Shown here piece after piece: positions 50,795-62,595 of a stretch of 64,000 nucleotides of DNA. The notes beneath the pieces were generated by a model. That model was given only the letters and a program-made list of their open reading frames with translations. It made no database searches and was not told the origin of the DNA. The position numbers and the translations under genes were made by a program. Location: positions 523,719 to 587,718 of the forward strand of contig NC_037258.1 in NCBI RefSeq assembly GCF_000002425.4, given 5' to 3'. Source of the stretch: Physcomitrium patens (Eukaryota > Streptophyta > Bryopsida > Funariales > Funariaceae). The number at the start of each line of letters is the position of its first letter. Position 1 is the stretch's first letter.

Positions 50795-53330
50795 GGGGTG
50801 TGGCAATACTACCTTAGTTTTTTTGAGCAATGTATATAATTTTTTGGTGATGCTAATTTTTGCTTGCGTGGCAATGCACGGAAAAAAGAATCCATGTTTT
50901 TATGAAAAATATACAAGAATATATTTATATATTTAGTTTATAAATGAAGGGGGCTTTTTAGATGTTAAGTTGATTGAGGTACATCATTTTAGTTTTTAAT
51001 TTCTATCCCAAGATGTAAAATTTAGACATTGACATTTTACTTTTCAACAAAAATTTTATTATATCAATATGATAGAGTTTCATTTAAAATTTTTATAAGG
51101 GTGGTAGTTTGCATGCATATTTTACTTTTTAATTAGGTTGTAACATCTCATAGAATGTAATTACATTATTCAAATGTTATATCTTGCATATTTCTAAATT
51201 ATACATTGCAGTAAAAGATGCCAAATTATATTTTGTGAATGTAATTTATTCTATTATGTAAAAATGTAGTTTATTCCATTTTATTAAGTTTATGTTGGAT
51301 TTTGTGAAATGAATGTGATTTAGAAGTTACATTACCATAAGTTGAGGTACAACGCCTCTTGATATGTATCTCTTTTTTTTTCTTCTTTACTTCTTTTGTA
51401 TCCTAGAACTACTTATGTTCATAATATGAAATCTATATTCTTTACTTTTATTATTTTTCTGAGTATTGTGACTATTAGAGATTTAACTTCATGGATGTTG
51501 AAAGGTGGTCTTTAGATTTATATTTGATTTTTTATTTTATTTTCCACAAAAAAAAGTTGAAAAGAGGGTATGAAGTGATTTTGTAATTTTTTGTTTTTCT
51601 TTCAATATTTTAGTATGTGTATCAAAGCTGACAAATCAAGTCACATTTTAATTTGTAACTTGAGAAGTTTTAAAGTGAAGTAAGGTGTTATATTCTTGCA
51701 TATTCACATTGACTTCATCAAGAGTAATAACTTTTAATTCTTACCAAGCAATGAAATTGAGAGGCATGCATCTTAGCAAAAGGACTTGCTCTGAAAATTT
51801 CCTATCTAATTTGCAACAATGGAGAGGTAAAATCCAAAGACATTGACTCAACTTTTGTAAACAAACTAACTTCCAGCTTTTTGAATAGTGAAGGTAGTCC
51901 TCAATTCTATTGCATGAAACATCAATCCCAAAACAGGGCTATTATTCACAAATTCAATAAATTATCTTTGCCTTAAATAGATTATTTATATGTCCATACT
52001 TTGAGGATAATATATAGAGTATATTGATCATTATCTTATTTTTTTTTTTTATTCAAATACATGGTTTATTTTTTAAAAATTTTAATTGTTCTTTTAGAAT
52101 ATAATATCTATAAAGTAGATCATGATCTAGAGATATTAGAGCAATAATCTCCATACTTTTTTTCTTTTTTTTTATCATTGGGACCTAACTTCTAAGTATC
52201 AATAGTTTTAATTATAATTTGTTGATTGGACAAAATGATATGCACATTAAGATTTCTACATTGAGCTTAATTTGCAAAGATGATTATAAATATGTCTCTC
52301 AGATAACATATAGTAAATTAATAAAAAAAAATAAACAATATTTGTGGACTTACATTTTAAAGAAGAAGATATGAGTTTACTTAATATTATGTCACCAATA
52401 TGTTTTGACAAAAAGAAAAGCATACTGTACTGCTCAGGCTTCAAGAAAAGGCATTTATAAGCAAAAGCTTGCCAAGAACCATCAACTCTTGTAATTATAC
52501 TTGACAAGGTAATTTTTCAATGTCTACATCTTCTACCTCTCATACTAGAGTTGGTTTATTAAACTTTAGATAAAAAAATAAAAAGATAGTACAAATGTCT
52601 GCCTACCTAAAAAACAAATATTTATAAAGAAGATGCATGTGTCTTGATATATTTGACACTATTTCATTTTCATTAAATTAATTTTAATTTTTAATTTTTA
52701 GATGCAATGTTATATATGTGATGTCCATTCCAAGGCATATAATAATGCATGATGCAGATTCTCTAAGAACAAGTAGAACTTCATATGTGATGAATTGGAG
52801 CTATTGTTGATTACATTCTTAGCTTTGTTAAATGTTGTGTTCTTTTTATCAAAGTCTCCTTTGAGCGCCTATTCCACATTTCCAAATAGGAGTAATCTTC
52901 TAAGTCGTACTCTCTTCCAACTAAACCATTCATTGAGGCTCACCAATATTGCAAAGGAGAATGCAACATGGAATGCTTTTCTTGGATAGATAGTATATGC
53001 TTTGCCTTTGATAAGATTGGGATCTACAAGGGCTATGGACAATCAGTTTGCTCAAATTTATGCAGTTCTTTGGAGAGAAGTCCATTGCCCTGGTAGAATA
53101 GGACTCAAAGTACAATGAGGGTTGGTATTGGATATTGGGGCTTAATCTTGAATTTCAAATTCCTAAGATTCCATGACAACAACACTGATTCAACTAGTAT
53201 TAAATTAATGCTTTTGTTTTATCTCTATTATATAAAATAGCCTAGAGGAGACAAAAACCCTATATGATTGGCTGCACACATTCTTTGTTTTTGTCACAAG
53301 TAAAGCAAAAGTGTAAAGTTAACTCTACTT
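50795..53330. other. AT-rich region without a supported gene
   Basis: Apart from the decayed repeat at 50930-51235 I see no gene. Short open frames such as 52256-52507 (-) and 52795-52989 (+) lack recognisable domains. The segment around 52850-53100 has somewhat more balanced composition but no assignable product. Confidence 0.55.
50930..51235. repeat. Decayed copy of a two-block repeat (partner at 55039-55585)
   Basis: Block 1 (50930-51012) matches 55497-55585, and block 2 (51098-51235) matches 55039-55176. Most differences turn C or G of the partner into T or A, often at CG sites. The order of the two blocks is reversed between the copies. Confidence 0.75.
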
Positions 53331-53624
53331 TTTATCAATAAAAAATCAAGCAAACTGCTGAGATCACTAAACGTTTACTAACTGCAACAGTGTTCACATT
53401 TGTCATTGGAACAAAAAGATAGTTCCTGTGTGTGTTTTGCAGACCTGCCCTCTGCTGCTCAGATGAAGACAGATGATGTATGGGGATGGTGGTTGTTTCT
53501 CCTTGATGCTGGCGAGGCGAGGGAATGGTTGTAGCAAGGAGGTGTGGTTGCATGCGGTGTATGTGCGGGAAGTGCGTGTGTGGGTGAGTGAGTCCGAGAG
53601 CGAATTGTGGAAATGTAAAATTGT

Positions 53625-53887
53625 GTGCGTAGGATGTGTGGAGAGTGGCAGGCGGCGATGCATTTTCTGGCGAGCGGGTATGGTTGGGAGCAGAACTTGA
53701 ACGGCGTGTATCGCGCCAAGAACTCATTGATGGTCGGTACAGGACAATGTGTAAGCTACCGATGTTTGGTAAGATGCTTGATATTTGCAAAACTGGGCCG
53801 AGCTACGCCCAAGTGAAGCAGATTGAAGCCGAAGCATATGATCCACCAAGAGGGACGAGATTCCACCTCCTGTCAACCCACGAGTAA
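53625..53887 (+). other. Unidentified open frame or gene fragment
   Basis: The + strand frame ending at 53887 reads as plausible soluble protein in its second half (RTMCKLPMFGKMLDICKTG, YAQVKQIEAEAYDPPRGTR, then a stop). I do not recognise the family. No neighbouring exons could be assigned, so it may be a gene fragment or chance. Composition is close to that of the genic island. Confidence 0.3.
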
Positions 53888-54310
53888 AAATGACTTGCTC
53901 CTTCTTCCCCAATATTCCCCGGCGCATTTGGCATTTGGCATCCGCTCTCACAAAACTGGGTGCTCTTACCAGCGATCAAGACATGTGATGCTTTGATCTG
54001 AATGATGTTGCTACAATTGCATTCATGTTTGTTTTATTATTGTTCCATCACGGATTTCAAACTGCAGTGCCAAGTTTATTTGTGAAGTGCTCAACATCAA
54101 TCTGCACAGCATTTCATGTTTCATGCCGACAGTTGAGGTTCAGAAAGTGCCAGTTTTATTGTTGTTGTTATTGTATACAGAACTAATGTGGAGTTGTGTG
54201 TGATTGTCTGATGATACAGCCCAATGAAATCGCCAGCTTACAACAAGCATTTGCATGAGAATTACAGCTTTTTTCAAGAATCTTTTCTGCCGCGCCGGAT
54301 CAGCAAAAGA

Positions 54311-54336
54311 TTTTTTTTTTTTTTTTTTTTTTTTTT
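54311..54336. repeat. poly(T) tract
   Basis: Twenty-six consecutive T residues. Confidence 0.95.
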
Positions 54337-54559
54337 GTCGGTGTTGTGTTCTGATTTTGAAATTGGTGATGCTTCACAAAGGAAAGGACCAATGCATTCC
54401 CCTCTGCTTTTGTATGCTCATCTCAGATTCGACAACGGTAAGCATGAAGAGCCATGGAGAGAGATCAGTGTTTTAGAAATTTGATGGCCATGGGAAAGTG
54501 CTAGGGTTGCTGTGCAATTTACTCCTGTTCGCATAACTTTTTGGATTACATTTTTATGC

Positions 54560-54790
54560 TAGCAGCAGAGGAGGCCAAGGCTTCTGCCCTTGCTGCGGGG
54601 CATAGGCAAGAAAAGAGGCTGCTGTTGCGTCAGTAGATGGCTTGACGATCAAAGTCAAGGAAGTGGGTATTAATAATTTCACCAAAGCATTATCAGGACG
54701 AGGACTGGGAATGGGATCTTTTGCTTCAAAGGTGGGCACTGTCAAGGGAGGTGAGAGCCAATTCAAAAGTGTCAAGAAATGCAAAACTTG
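54560..54790 (+). pseudogene. Unidentified gene fragment with a frameshift
   Basis: The + strand shows EEAKASALAAGHRQEKR in one frame. A shift near 54620 continues as AAVASVDGLTIKVKEVG and NFTKALSGRGLGMGSFAS, ending VKKCKT stop. The two halves read as one interrupted protein segment. The family was not recognised. Confidence 0.35.
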
Positions 54791-55038
54791 AAGAAGAGAT
54801 AGTTAGTGTGAAATCTATTGATGAAACTTGAAAAAGAGATGGTCAGTATGATTCTCCGCGAAAGCCTGCCTCGAAGTCGCCACGAAACTTTTTCGGTAAC
54901 ATTTTCAAGCTGGACGCATTCTTTGTTCAATAGCTTAGTGTAGCAGAGATACGTTTGAATTTACTGAAACAGTGTTGTGGGTCATCTACGAAGGCTGGAT
55001 TTACCACAGGATTAAGTCGTGCCTTGGGAATCTATGCG

Positions 55039-55585
55039 AGGGTGGCGGCTTGCAGGCATGTTTTACTTTTTAATCGGGTTGTGTCATCTCATGGAATGTA
55101 ATTGCGTCACTCAAATGACGTATCTCGCGTGTCCCCAAATTGTACACTACAGCGAAAGGTGCCAAACTGCATTATTTTTGTTCTAAACCTCTTCAAAAGG
55201 GGTTATTTTGGGCCTCACAATAAGCCGATTCTAAGGTTACCATGTACACAACTTTTCGGGATTTATCCATGGTGACTTTGTGCTGACTGCCAAGATGCAA
55301 AAGAATATAGCTTCGTCAATGCCTTCTGTTACACCAACGTCTTTGTTGCTGGCATCGTCGTCGTGAAATAGACTGTTTAGGAAAAAAATTAATGCAGTGA
55401 AAGTGAAATTATCATTACTTTACTTTGAAAGCGTGGATCACTACAGGTTCTTTTGATAGTCCCAATTACTGCACACTAATTTTCTTATGTGTTACTTGCG
55501 TGTTCAATTTGTGAATGAAGGAGATTTCTTTGATGTTAGGCTGATTCAGTTACGTCATTTCAGTTTTTAATTTCCATCGCAAGTT
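55039..55585. repeat. Well-preserved copy of the two-block repeat
   Basis: Blocks 55039-55176 and 55497-55585 are the GC-richer partners of 51098-51235 and 50930-51012. They retain many CG dinucleotides that are TG, CA or TA in the partner. Confidence 0.75.
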
Positions 55586-55997
55586 GCTCCCATCACAAAA
55601 AAAACAGAAAGCTCTGTGAGTACACCTCGTCAGGAGTGAGCAGAGGCGATTGCTCAGATTTAATCGAATAAAACTGGGCTCAAAATCGTCACCTTATCAT
55701 CCTCTAACTCCAGGTGCTATATCATTGTTGCAACAAAACCGTGGAGCACCCGCTAATTAACTAGTGCCTGTGATGGATCCATGTTGGAGAGATGGAAAGA
55801 GTGTGAGGGTTCAAAAACAATGTCTGCAGGGTCTCCGCGATCGCTTGCTTCCATAGAAGCGATGTCGTAAGGAGCTTTTGGGAGAAGGATTCTGCTGCAG
55901 TACCCCAGTTGAGACTGGTTTGTACAATGCCGAACCAAACACAGCTTAGTGGAAACCAAAATGCATGTTGGTTAGTACAATCCATTTTTGAAACAGG

Positions 55998-56621
55998 TAA
56001 ACTAACTAATATCACTTTTGAAGATGTGATATATATATTACCCACTTGATCTTCAAAAATAATTCTTATACATATAATATATATTTTTTGAAAGTTACTA
56101 AATCTTGCTTTGATTATCAACTACAATAATAAGTCCAAGGTTGAATGTATACAATACCATATTGACCAAATTTAAGATAAAAAATTTTAAATTAAAGGAA
56201 TTGAACTATAATTTTTAGCAATTGTATAATCTTCATAATTTATAAAATAGTAGTATTTCATTGTAAAACTTCCAAATATTCAATGAATATTCAAATATTT
56301 AATTTGATGATTCTACTAAGTCTAAAAAAATAAAAAAATAACTATTGTAATTTGCAACATATGTTTGTCTAAATAAAATAAAAATAATAAAAATGTAATT
56401 AAAGATCTAAAATTAAATTAATAAAATTATATCTCATTAATGCCTAGGTATTTATCAAATAATATTAACAAATTAAGCAACTTTAAACTTATATTATAAT
56501 ATCAACTTTCCACAACCATTACATAAGTTTTTTAGGGAATTGTTAAATTGAACTAGACATTTACTAAATGAACGGATCCATCAATATTGCTTGAGGATGC
56601 AACCATTGGAATCCAGCAATG
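55998..56621. repeat. 624-bp direct repeat, copy 1
   Basis: Near-identical to 63317-63940 and of the same length. AT-rich, with no open frame, no TG...CA ends and no obvious terminal inverted repeat. Nature unknown. Confidence 0.9.
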
Positions 56622-57179
56622 AATTTCTCAGTCGGTCAGAATTATTAGGTCTATTTCAGTCACTTTTAAATTGAGTGTGAGAAGGAGACAACGGGAGATT
56701 TGTCGTGTGTAAAGTGTTCGGCTCATCGGAATCGCTTGTCTCCTTTCGGATTTGGCTCTGGAATTAAAGGTTTTTATTTACTTTTGTTGTATTGTCGCAC
56801 TCTTGTTTTAGATGGGTTATCAGATTGCTTATTTTTAAGGATGGCTTCGTAATGGGTGTTCTATTTGCTCTTTGTTTGATCGAGTGGTTCTTCGTCTCTG
56901 AATAATGTGGAACACGCTTTGATTATGCTTGTGAACAAAAAAATTCTGTTTCATAATTTTCCTAGCAGAGTCGCGTACACAGGATCTTGTTGCAATTTGT
57001 TTTTTGTTATGAATGAAGGTTCCCCCCCCCCTCCACACGTGTGAATTTTAGGAATGTGTATCTTTAGAGTACTATTAAACGTGACGAAATTTTCGCTGAT
57101 GGACAACGGTAACTTTTGGCGAAGGTTTCCAGTTGCCCTGGGGTACTTCCGTTTTGCCTTTGCCCTCTAGGGGGCACTA

Positions 57180-57198
57180 ATATATATATATATATATA
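57180..57198. repeat. (TA)n microsatellite
   Basis: Short uninterrupted TA tract. Confidence 0.9.
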
Positions 57199-57615
57199 CA
57201 TAGAAATATTGAATATCAATTAGAATCTCTGTCAAGCAGATGTTTCTCTATTTATAAACACTGAAAGCGTTCTAAATAAAGTACCATAGTGAATTTCTAG
57301 TCAAGCAGTTAGTCCCATATTATTCTTGTAGTGTCCTAAAAAAAACTTTTGATTACCACAATGTAGCAGCAAATACTCATCTACAAACTTATATTCGTGA
57401 GCGAAGTAAATATCTTAAGATGTACAATTTTTATTCTATTCATATATAACTTTTTATTTCATTTTTCTAAGAAAAAATCTTCAAGATGTTTTAAATAGAT
57501 ATACTAGTTAGTTAATTTTGAGTTTGTTGTATCAATTCTTAAACCATCTTACTATTGCTATCAATTTTTAATTTTATGTAAGAAAAGTGATTTCCATGTC
57601 AAAAAAACAGCTGGT

Positions 57616-57864
57616 GTGGTTCTTGCATTTTATAGCAAAGAATCGACGCTGGGGAGAGTTGGACAGGTTTTTGCTGCGACGAGCTGCTCAAGCCAATTAG
57701 GGCTTGGAAGTAGCATCATCCGATGGATGAATGGTGTTGCGAGAAGCGTTGGAGGGCAAGCAGTGTGGCAACAGAAGCAGCAGCAACAAAGGTTCTTTAG
57801 TACCAGAGAAGGATTTACTGTTAAGACAAGAATGTGGCACAATAAAAGTCTTGAAAATATTTGA
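57616..57864 (+). pseudogene. Fragment resembling a mitochondrial targeting presequence
   Basis: The + strand frame reads STLGRVGQVFAATSCSS, GLGSSIIRWMNGVARSVGG, then a glutamine run and RFFSTREG before ending at 57864. Rich in Arg, Ser, Ala and Gly and almost free of acidic residues, ending in an RFFST-like cleavage motif, it resembles a plant mitochondrial presequence. No mature-protein exon follows nearby. Probably a duplicated or captured first exon (inference). Confidence 0.35.
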
Positions 57865-58299
57865 GACCAACCGCATTAAACATTTGTTACTCACTAGGGA
57901 AAAACTGCACCTTTCGAGCAAAAGACCAGTGATTGTTGAAATTCTCCCTTGGTCTTGACTCACACCTACCTAAGCATGTCAAAATAGCAATAATATTTCA
58001 AATAATTTTCATTGTAACGACTCCAGACTAACAGCAAAGGGACTGAATAGGGTTGTTCAATTGGGAGAAAATGAGATTATTCACAAGCGACTGACCTGAA
58101 ATTGCTTCATTCAGCAAACCACCGTACAGATCCTTTGAACTTGAATGATTAAATGCTCTCAGAGGGAGAATTCAGAGAACAAGTAGGGGACTGAGGCGCT
58201 GAACGAGTAACTCTGCAAGTGCGTCTTTGTTTTTAGAGATATTAGGGAGTACTTCCTCAGTTATTGTTTGACATGGAAACAGAGCCTGCCACGGCCAGC

Positions 58300-59290
58300 T
58301 GAAGCGCGTGTGCTACAATTGCGAGGAGCAGCAGCAACAGAAGAGTGAGGGGGACCAGTCTTCCTTTCTCTGGCGCGGGTCCCGGTCCCACCTCACGTGT
58401 GCAGCATTCACACCAGCACAACGCACACGCCTCTTTGCTTCGAGCCCCCTTCAGGCAGATTCATTGGGCCCCCACGGCGAGGATTCCCACAGACATTCAC
58501 CGCTATCCCGGCGATTGGTAATGCTCGGCGCACCGTCTTGGGCACGAGATTCGATAATCACAAGACGGGTGCATCGAATGTCCAGGCCATGATCCAGAGA
58601 GCCTGTGAATGGCCCTATTCTCACGCGCCGGGCCAACCATGCCATGGATGACCTGCAGGCACTCCAACCGCAAGACCCGCATCCGGCAGCTGCCGCCTGT
58701 CTAGCAGGAGGCTCAAACACGCGACACGACGAGGCAGTCGGGGACGCAGCCCGCGGAGCGCCCCGGTCCTGGAAGGGTTTGAGAACATGGCCTGGGCCGC
58801 CTCTGGTGGTGATCGCGATCGGTGAAGAGTGCGTCGCGAGTGCGTTGTAGGTCGCAGGATGCACACGTGGTCGGGGTTGATCCGATTGATGAGCTCGGTT
58901 GCTGTACAGCCCAGTAAAAGACCTGGTTCCGGACGCACACGGCCAACAGCCAGCGGTGGCGGAAATTTTGAAAAGGAAGGAGGCGGCTCCTGTGATGCAA
59001 TTGGGCGGTAAAATTCTGCAGGTGCAGGCAGTGGAGCACTGGGGTAGGTTCGAGCCCCGGTTTGGTTGAGTCCAGGGCGACAAGCGAGTGGAAGAAGGTG
59101 AGGTTTCCGTCGCTGCAAATGCTGGACTCCATGTCGGGTGCGCGTGGACGCTTGTACACTTGGGGTGCACCTTGGAGTTTGCGCGGTTTGCGCGCGCGAA
59201 CTTGGATGCGCAAGGGCAGAGCGGGGGGGGAGGGGGAGGGGGCAAAGTATAGTATAAAGTAGGGTGATCATGGAGAACGTGCACCACCGG
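58300..59290 (-). other. GC-rich block with overlapping long open frames, product unknown
   Basis: The block is much richer in G+C than its surroundings. Several frames stay open for long distances on both strands: minus frames at 58451-59287, 58621-59271 and 58713-59213, and plus frames from 58308. High GC alone lowers stop density, so open frames are weak evidence. A proline-rich minus frame (58621-59271) reads best but matches nothing I know. It directly precedes the tRNA-Lys gene. Confidence 0.25.
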
Positions 59291-59331
59291 TGGGTCTAGT
59301 GTTGCGTCGGCAACCGAAGAGGGATGTAGTG

Positions 59332-59404
59332 GCCGTCCTAGCTCAGTTGGTAGAGCGCAAGGCTCTTAACCTTGTGGTCCAGGGTTCGAGCCCCTGGGGT
59401 GGCG
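59332..59404 (+). tRNA. tRNA-Lys (anticodon CTT)
   Basis: 73 bases folding as a cloverleaf. Acceptor strands GCCGTCC and GGGTGGC pair with two G-T wobbles. D arm GCTCAGTTGGTAGAGC, anticodon stem CAAGG/CCTTG with loop CTCTTAA (anticodon 59365-59367), T arm CAGGG-TTCGAGC-CCCTG, discriminator G. Box A and box B lie in the D and T arms. No CCA is encoded, as usual for eukaryotic nuclear tRNA genes. A TTTT run at 59457-59460 could terminate RNA polymerase III. Confidence 0.96.
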
Positions 59405-59532
59405 CGGTACAACTAATCCCGTCGGCCCGTGGATCCTTATAAATTCCCTCTTTCTATTTTCTCCTCCCCTTTGTTGCCCTTTCTTGTCAGGGAGGGGACC
59501 GGGACCCGCGCGGAGGCAGGGAAAAGAGAGGG

Positions 59533-61221
59533 GCATTTCGGATCAAGAAGGTTGCACGCTTCTGTAAAGAACCTGTGCAAAACTCAACATCTCGTGGTAG
59601 GGAGGTCCTCCATCCGGATTGAATGTGACAGTACATGAAATCATGTAGACTAACGAGCGCGAGCTAGTTCCTCTTCGGGCGTGAGGGCGGGTAGCAGAAT
59701 CCAGTCACGGGATTGAAGGGAGGATCGGAGGGATCAAGGGGAGCTGGAATGGGAATGAAACCTCTGTCCCTGATGGTTTTGATGCACTGATAGCACTATG
59801 CTACAACAGCAGCACAAGTGGTGAAACCGCCGACCGGAATGCGGAGCGTCCAAACCAGTTTGTATGCTAACGGCATGGCCACATCGCGGATGACACGGAT
59901 GATGGGGACGTCGGCGACCAACTTGCGCAAGAACTTAACGATGGGGCCCATGCCTAACACTGCTGGTAAGAAGCGGATGTCGGTAAATCTTTTGTCGCCC
60001 TTGAGCAGTTTGTCAAGAAGTTCCACGTGTTTGAAGTTAACATTGTTCCAGCAGCATTGAGGCTCACTCCATTGATGAAAATGTTCTCATCGGCGCACAC
60101 GGTAACTGATTTGCTTTTGCAAAAAATGTGCCGATGTGGGGCGTTCTGGAGTCACTTTTGGACAGAAACTCACTCTGGGTTGTATTGTGCACCCGCCTCT
60201 GCTTCCATCATGTGTTCGTGTTCGTGGTTATCCTTTGTAATGACAAACCAGATGTAGAAGTTGTGAATGCGGACAAGACGCCTAGCGAGCTGCAGGTGAG
60301 ATGTGGCATGACCTTGTGCGGGGTGTTGTTTCTTACGATGGGCCCAAGGATTTTGTGCCGTGACATGGTGACGTTCTTTCATCAGAACATGGCGAGTCAG
60401 GAAAAGAACTTGAAGAGGACAATCTTGATCAAACACAGTTGTCCATCCGTTTCTCTGCTGTCACGGCGAACAATTTTTAAGGAGTGACTAGCTTGTAAAT
60501 TGTGACGTATTTATGTGCTTACTCAGAACTTGAATCTATATGATCTGTTTCTCCCGAGATTTATGTTATTGCCAAAAAGACCTCGTCAGAATCCAACTGG
60601 AGAGGTGGACCAAGGATGACATCTGCTTCTGGCAAGTATCGACAGCCGGAGGATCATCCCCGGAGCAATGCGAATAACTAGTACAGAATTCGATTTGGTG
60701 ACTTGATCACTTAACACTCGGGCACTACCCTTTGTGAAGGCAAAGAGGGCTCGCCGACCTTGAGATGAACTCATCAAGTGTAAGTAAGTGTCTTACCAAT
60801 GGAAGATTAGCATGCAAGACTCATCAGATCATGCGTCTCTCTGTAGCAGGTAAAGTGAAAGATGCAGCCATGTTCTCTTCTCACACTCAATACGAAATTC
60901 CGCAAGGTCCTATCCCAATCAAGTGTGCTTGCCTAACTTATAAGGTGGGCTAGGATATATAACCGTGGAAGTCGACAAACAAGGCCCAACATCTACGGTT
61001 ACATCCTGATGAAGCAGCTTGTGCTTTGAAGCTTCATGTGGATGTCAGGCATTCGCACAGAAATCACAATAGTTCTGCAGCCGATTTAAACAGTCACCGT
61101 CAGTGCAGAGCTAAGTGAACATCTATTTACGAATTCATACATGAGTGTTGATAAATTGAATTTTACAATGGACCCTCAGAACCATCGTGCGCAGGATTCT
61201 GCTGTTAACATCCAATATAGG
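59533..61221. repeat. 1.7-kb duplicated segment, copy 2
   Basis: Direct homologue of 16642-18335. Its right 950 bases are almost identical to copy 1; the left 600 are more diverged. It ends at 61221, exactly where the copia LTR begins; weaker homology to the copy 1 flank resumes near 62990. Confidence 0.9.
59660..60110 (-). pseudogene. Unidentified protein-coding remnant, copy 2
   Basis: The minus strand reads VCADENIFINGVSLNA in one frame, then after a frame change ELLDKLLKGDKRFTD, IVKFLRKLVADVPIIRVIRD and VWTLRIPVGGFTTCAAVVA, a TAG, and CYQCIKTIRDRGFIPIPAP continuing to a stop after SRPKRN. This copy keeps the frame over a longer stretch than copy 1. The Pro-rich tail and hydrophobic middle suggest a former membrane or organelle protein, but I cannot name it. 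Confidence 0.45.
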
Positions 61222-61427
61222 TGTTGACACATTTTTAGCCCCTGTTCTATTATTACTCTAGTATGGTGTGCGCCAGCACTATATGAGCTGCCACGTTACG
61301 TTTTCTTGTTGTCCGCCTGGATTAGATCTTGCTTGGCGGTTACTGTTCATTGGTACCTAAACAACCTTGTTCTCAGAGTTAAACAAGTGAAATAAAATCT
61401 AGTTTAGTGTTTGGTTATAATTCTTCA
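61222..61427 (+). repeat. 5' LTR of the copia element
   Basis: 206 bp, TG...CA ends, followed at once by the primer-binding site. Confidence 0.7.
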
Positions 61428-61428
61428 A

Positions 61429-61440
61429 GGTATCAGAGCT
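61429..61440 (+). promoter_or_regulatory. Primer-binding site of the copia element
   Basis: GGTATCAGAGCT matches the plant initiator tRNA-Met primer-binding site (TGGTATCAGAGC) from its second base on. Confidence 0.85.
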
Positions 61441-61553
61441 GTGCAGTAGTCTCAAAGTAAGTAGAACATGTAGCATCCCAAGCACACTGAGTATTCAGTA
61501 GCATATGCACGAAGAACCTTATGTGTATCACTTTGTGAGTTAGATATAACAAA

Positions 61554-62275
61554 ATGGAGACCCTAGATATTGTGATATATGCTAGGTCCTCCAACAAACT
61601 ACAAGTTGTGGAAAACCACTATGGAGCATGGTTTTGAAAAGGAAGACCTGTAAGACTGCATTGAAAGTGAAGATGAAGAAAATGTGAATGGCCACACATC
61701 AAGAACAAGCAACTAAGAGGAATTTGGAGTAGATGGAAGAGGCGGATAAACAACCAACAAAAAGAATCCACATTCCAACATGTCAAGAACTAGAGACTTA
61801 GTCCAAGAAGAAGAAAAGAGCTCTTGGCATTATTAAGGTAATCATTAATAGAGGGGCCACAAGATTGTATTGTTGATTTGAAAGATCTCAAGGAAGCATG
61901 GAAGAAAGTGAAGGATTTGTACCAAACTCACATTTTGGCCAACATATCATGGTACTTTGAAACAAGAGATCAGTGACACAAATGGCAGACAATATGGACA
62001 TGCTTGCATTTATACAATTAATATATGATTTGCTAAAGGAATTGCAAGCAACAGAACAATAGTTTGATGATGCCACAATAATACAAAAAAATCTTATCTA
62101 CCTTCTATTAAGTTTTGAATAGTTTATTTGTATAATTCAAAACAAAAAAATGATTCCATCCATCTCAAAGTTGTTCAACAAATTATATCTCAAAGAAACT
62201 AATCTAAAACTTCAACAAGGATCATCATATGAAGAAGCCTTAGTCATGAAAATTTGGAATTTCATCTAAAGAGGG
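61554..62275 (+). pseudogene. copia gag remnant
   Basis: Broken frames contain typical copia gag blocks: LKEAWK-like (frame-shifted), QMADNMDMLAFIQLIYDLLKEL, FDDATIIQKNLIYLLL and PSISKLFNKLYLKETNLKL. Stops and frame changes are frequent. Confidence 0.75.
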
Positions 62276-62595
62276 CATTTTTCAAATCCAAGAGATGGAA
62301 CATACGACAACTTCTAGAGGCAACCCAAAATATATCAACTCAACTACAACACATGCCTTGACTAAATGGTGTGTCATTACTATAAAAAAATATGACTATT
62401 ATGGCAATTTATACTATCTCAATACCATTGTTTTCAAACTTTTAGAAACTACATAGAAGATACTCTAAAAGGCAATCTATAAAGGCATACTTTGCAAATG
62501 AAGTCACACATGATAGTTCACTATCCTTTGTAAATATATCTGACAAGGAAATTATAAGAATTCTTGTTGTTCTATCAATAAATACATATCAAACT

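Noticed and set aside
59047-59057. GGTTCGAGCCC near 59050 as a second tRNA gene or SINE.
   Set aside because: It matches box B, but there is no box A at the right distance and no cloverleaf can be drawn around it.
58451-59287. 278-codon minus-strand frame as a real gene.
   Set aside because: Competing long frames occur on both strands in the same GC-rich block, the translation is low-complexity in parts, and no domain is recognised. Kept only as a low-confidence unassigned block.
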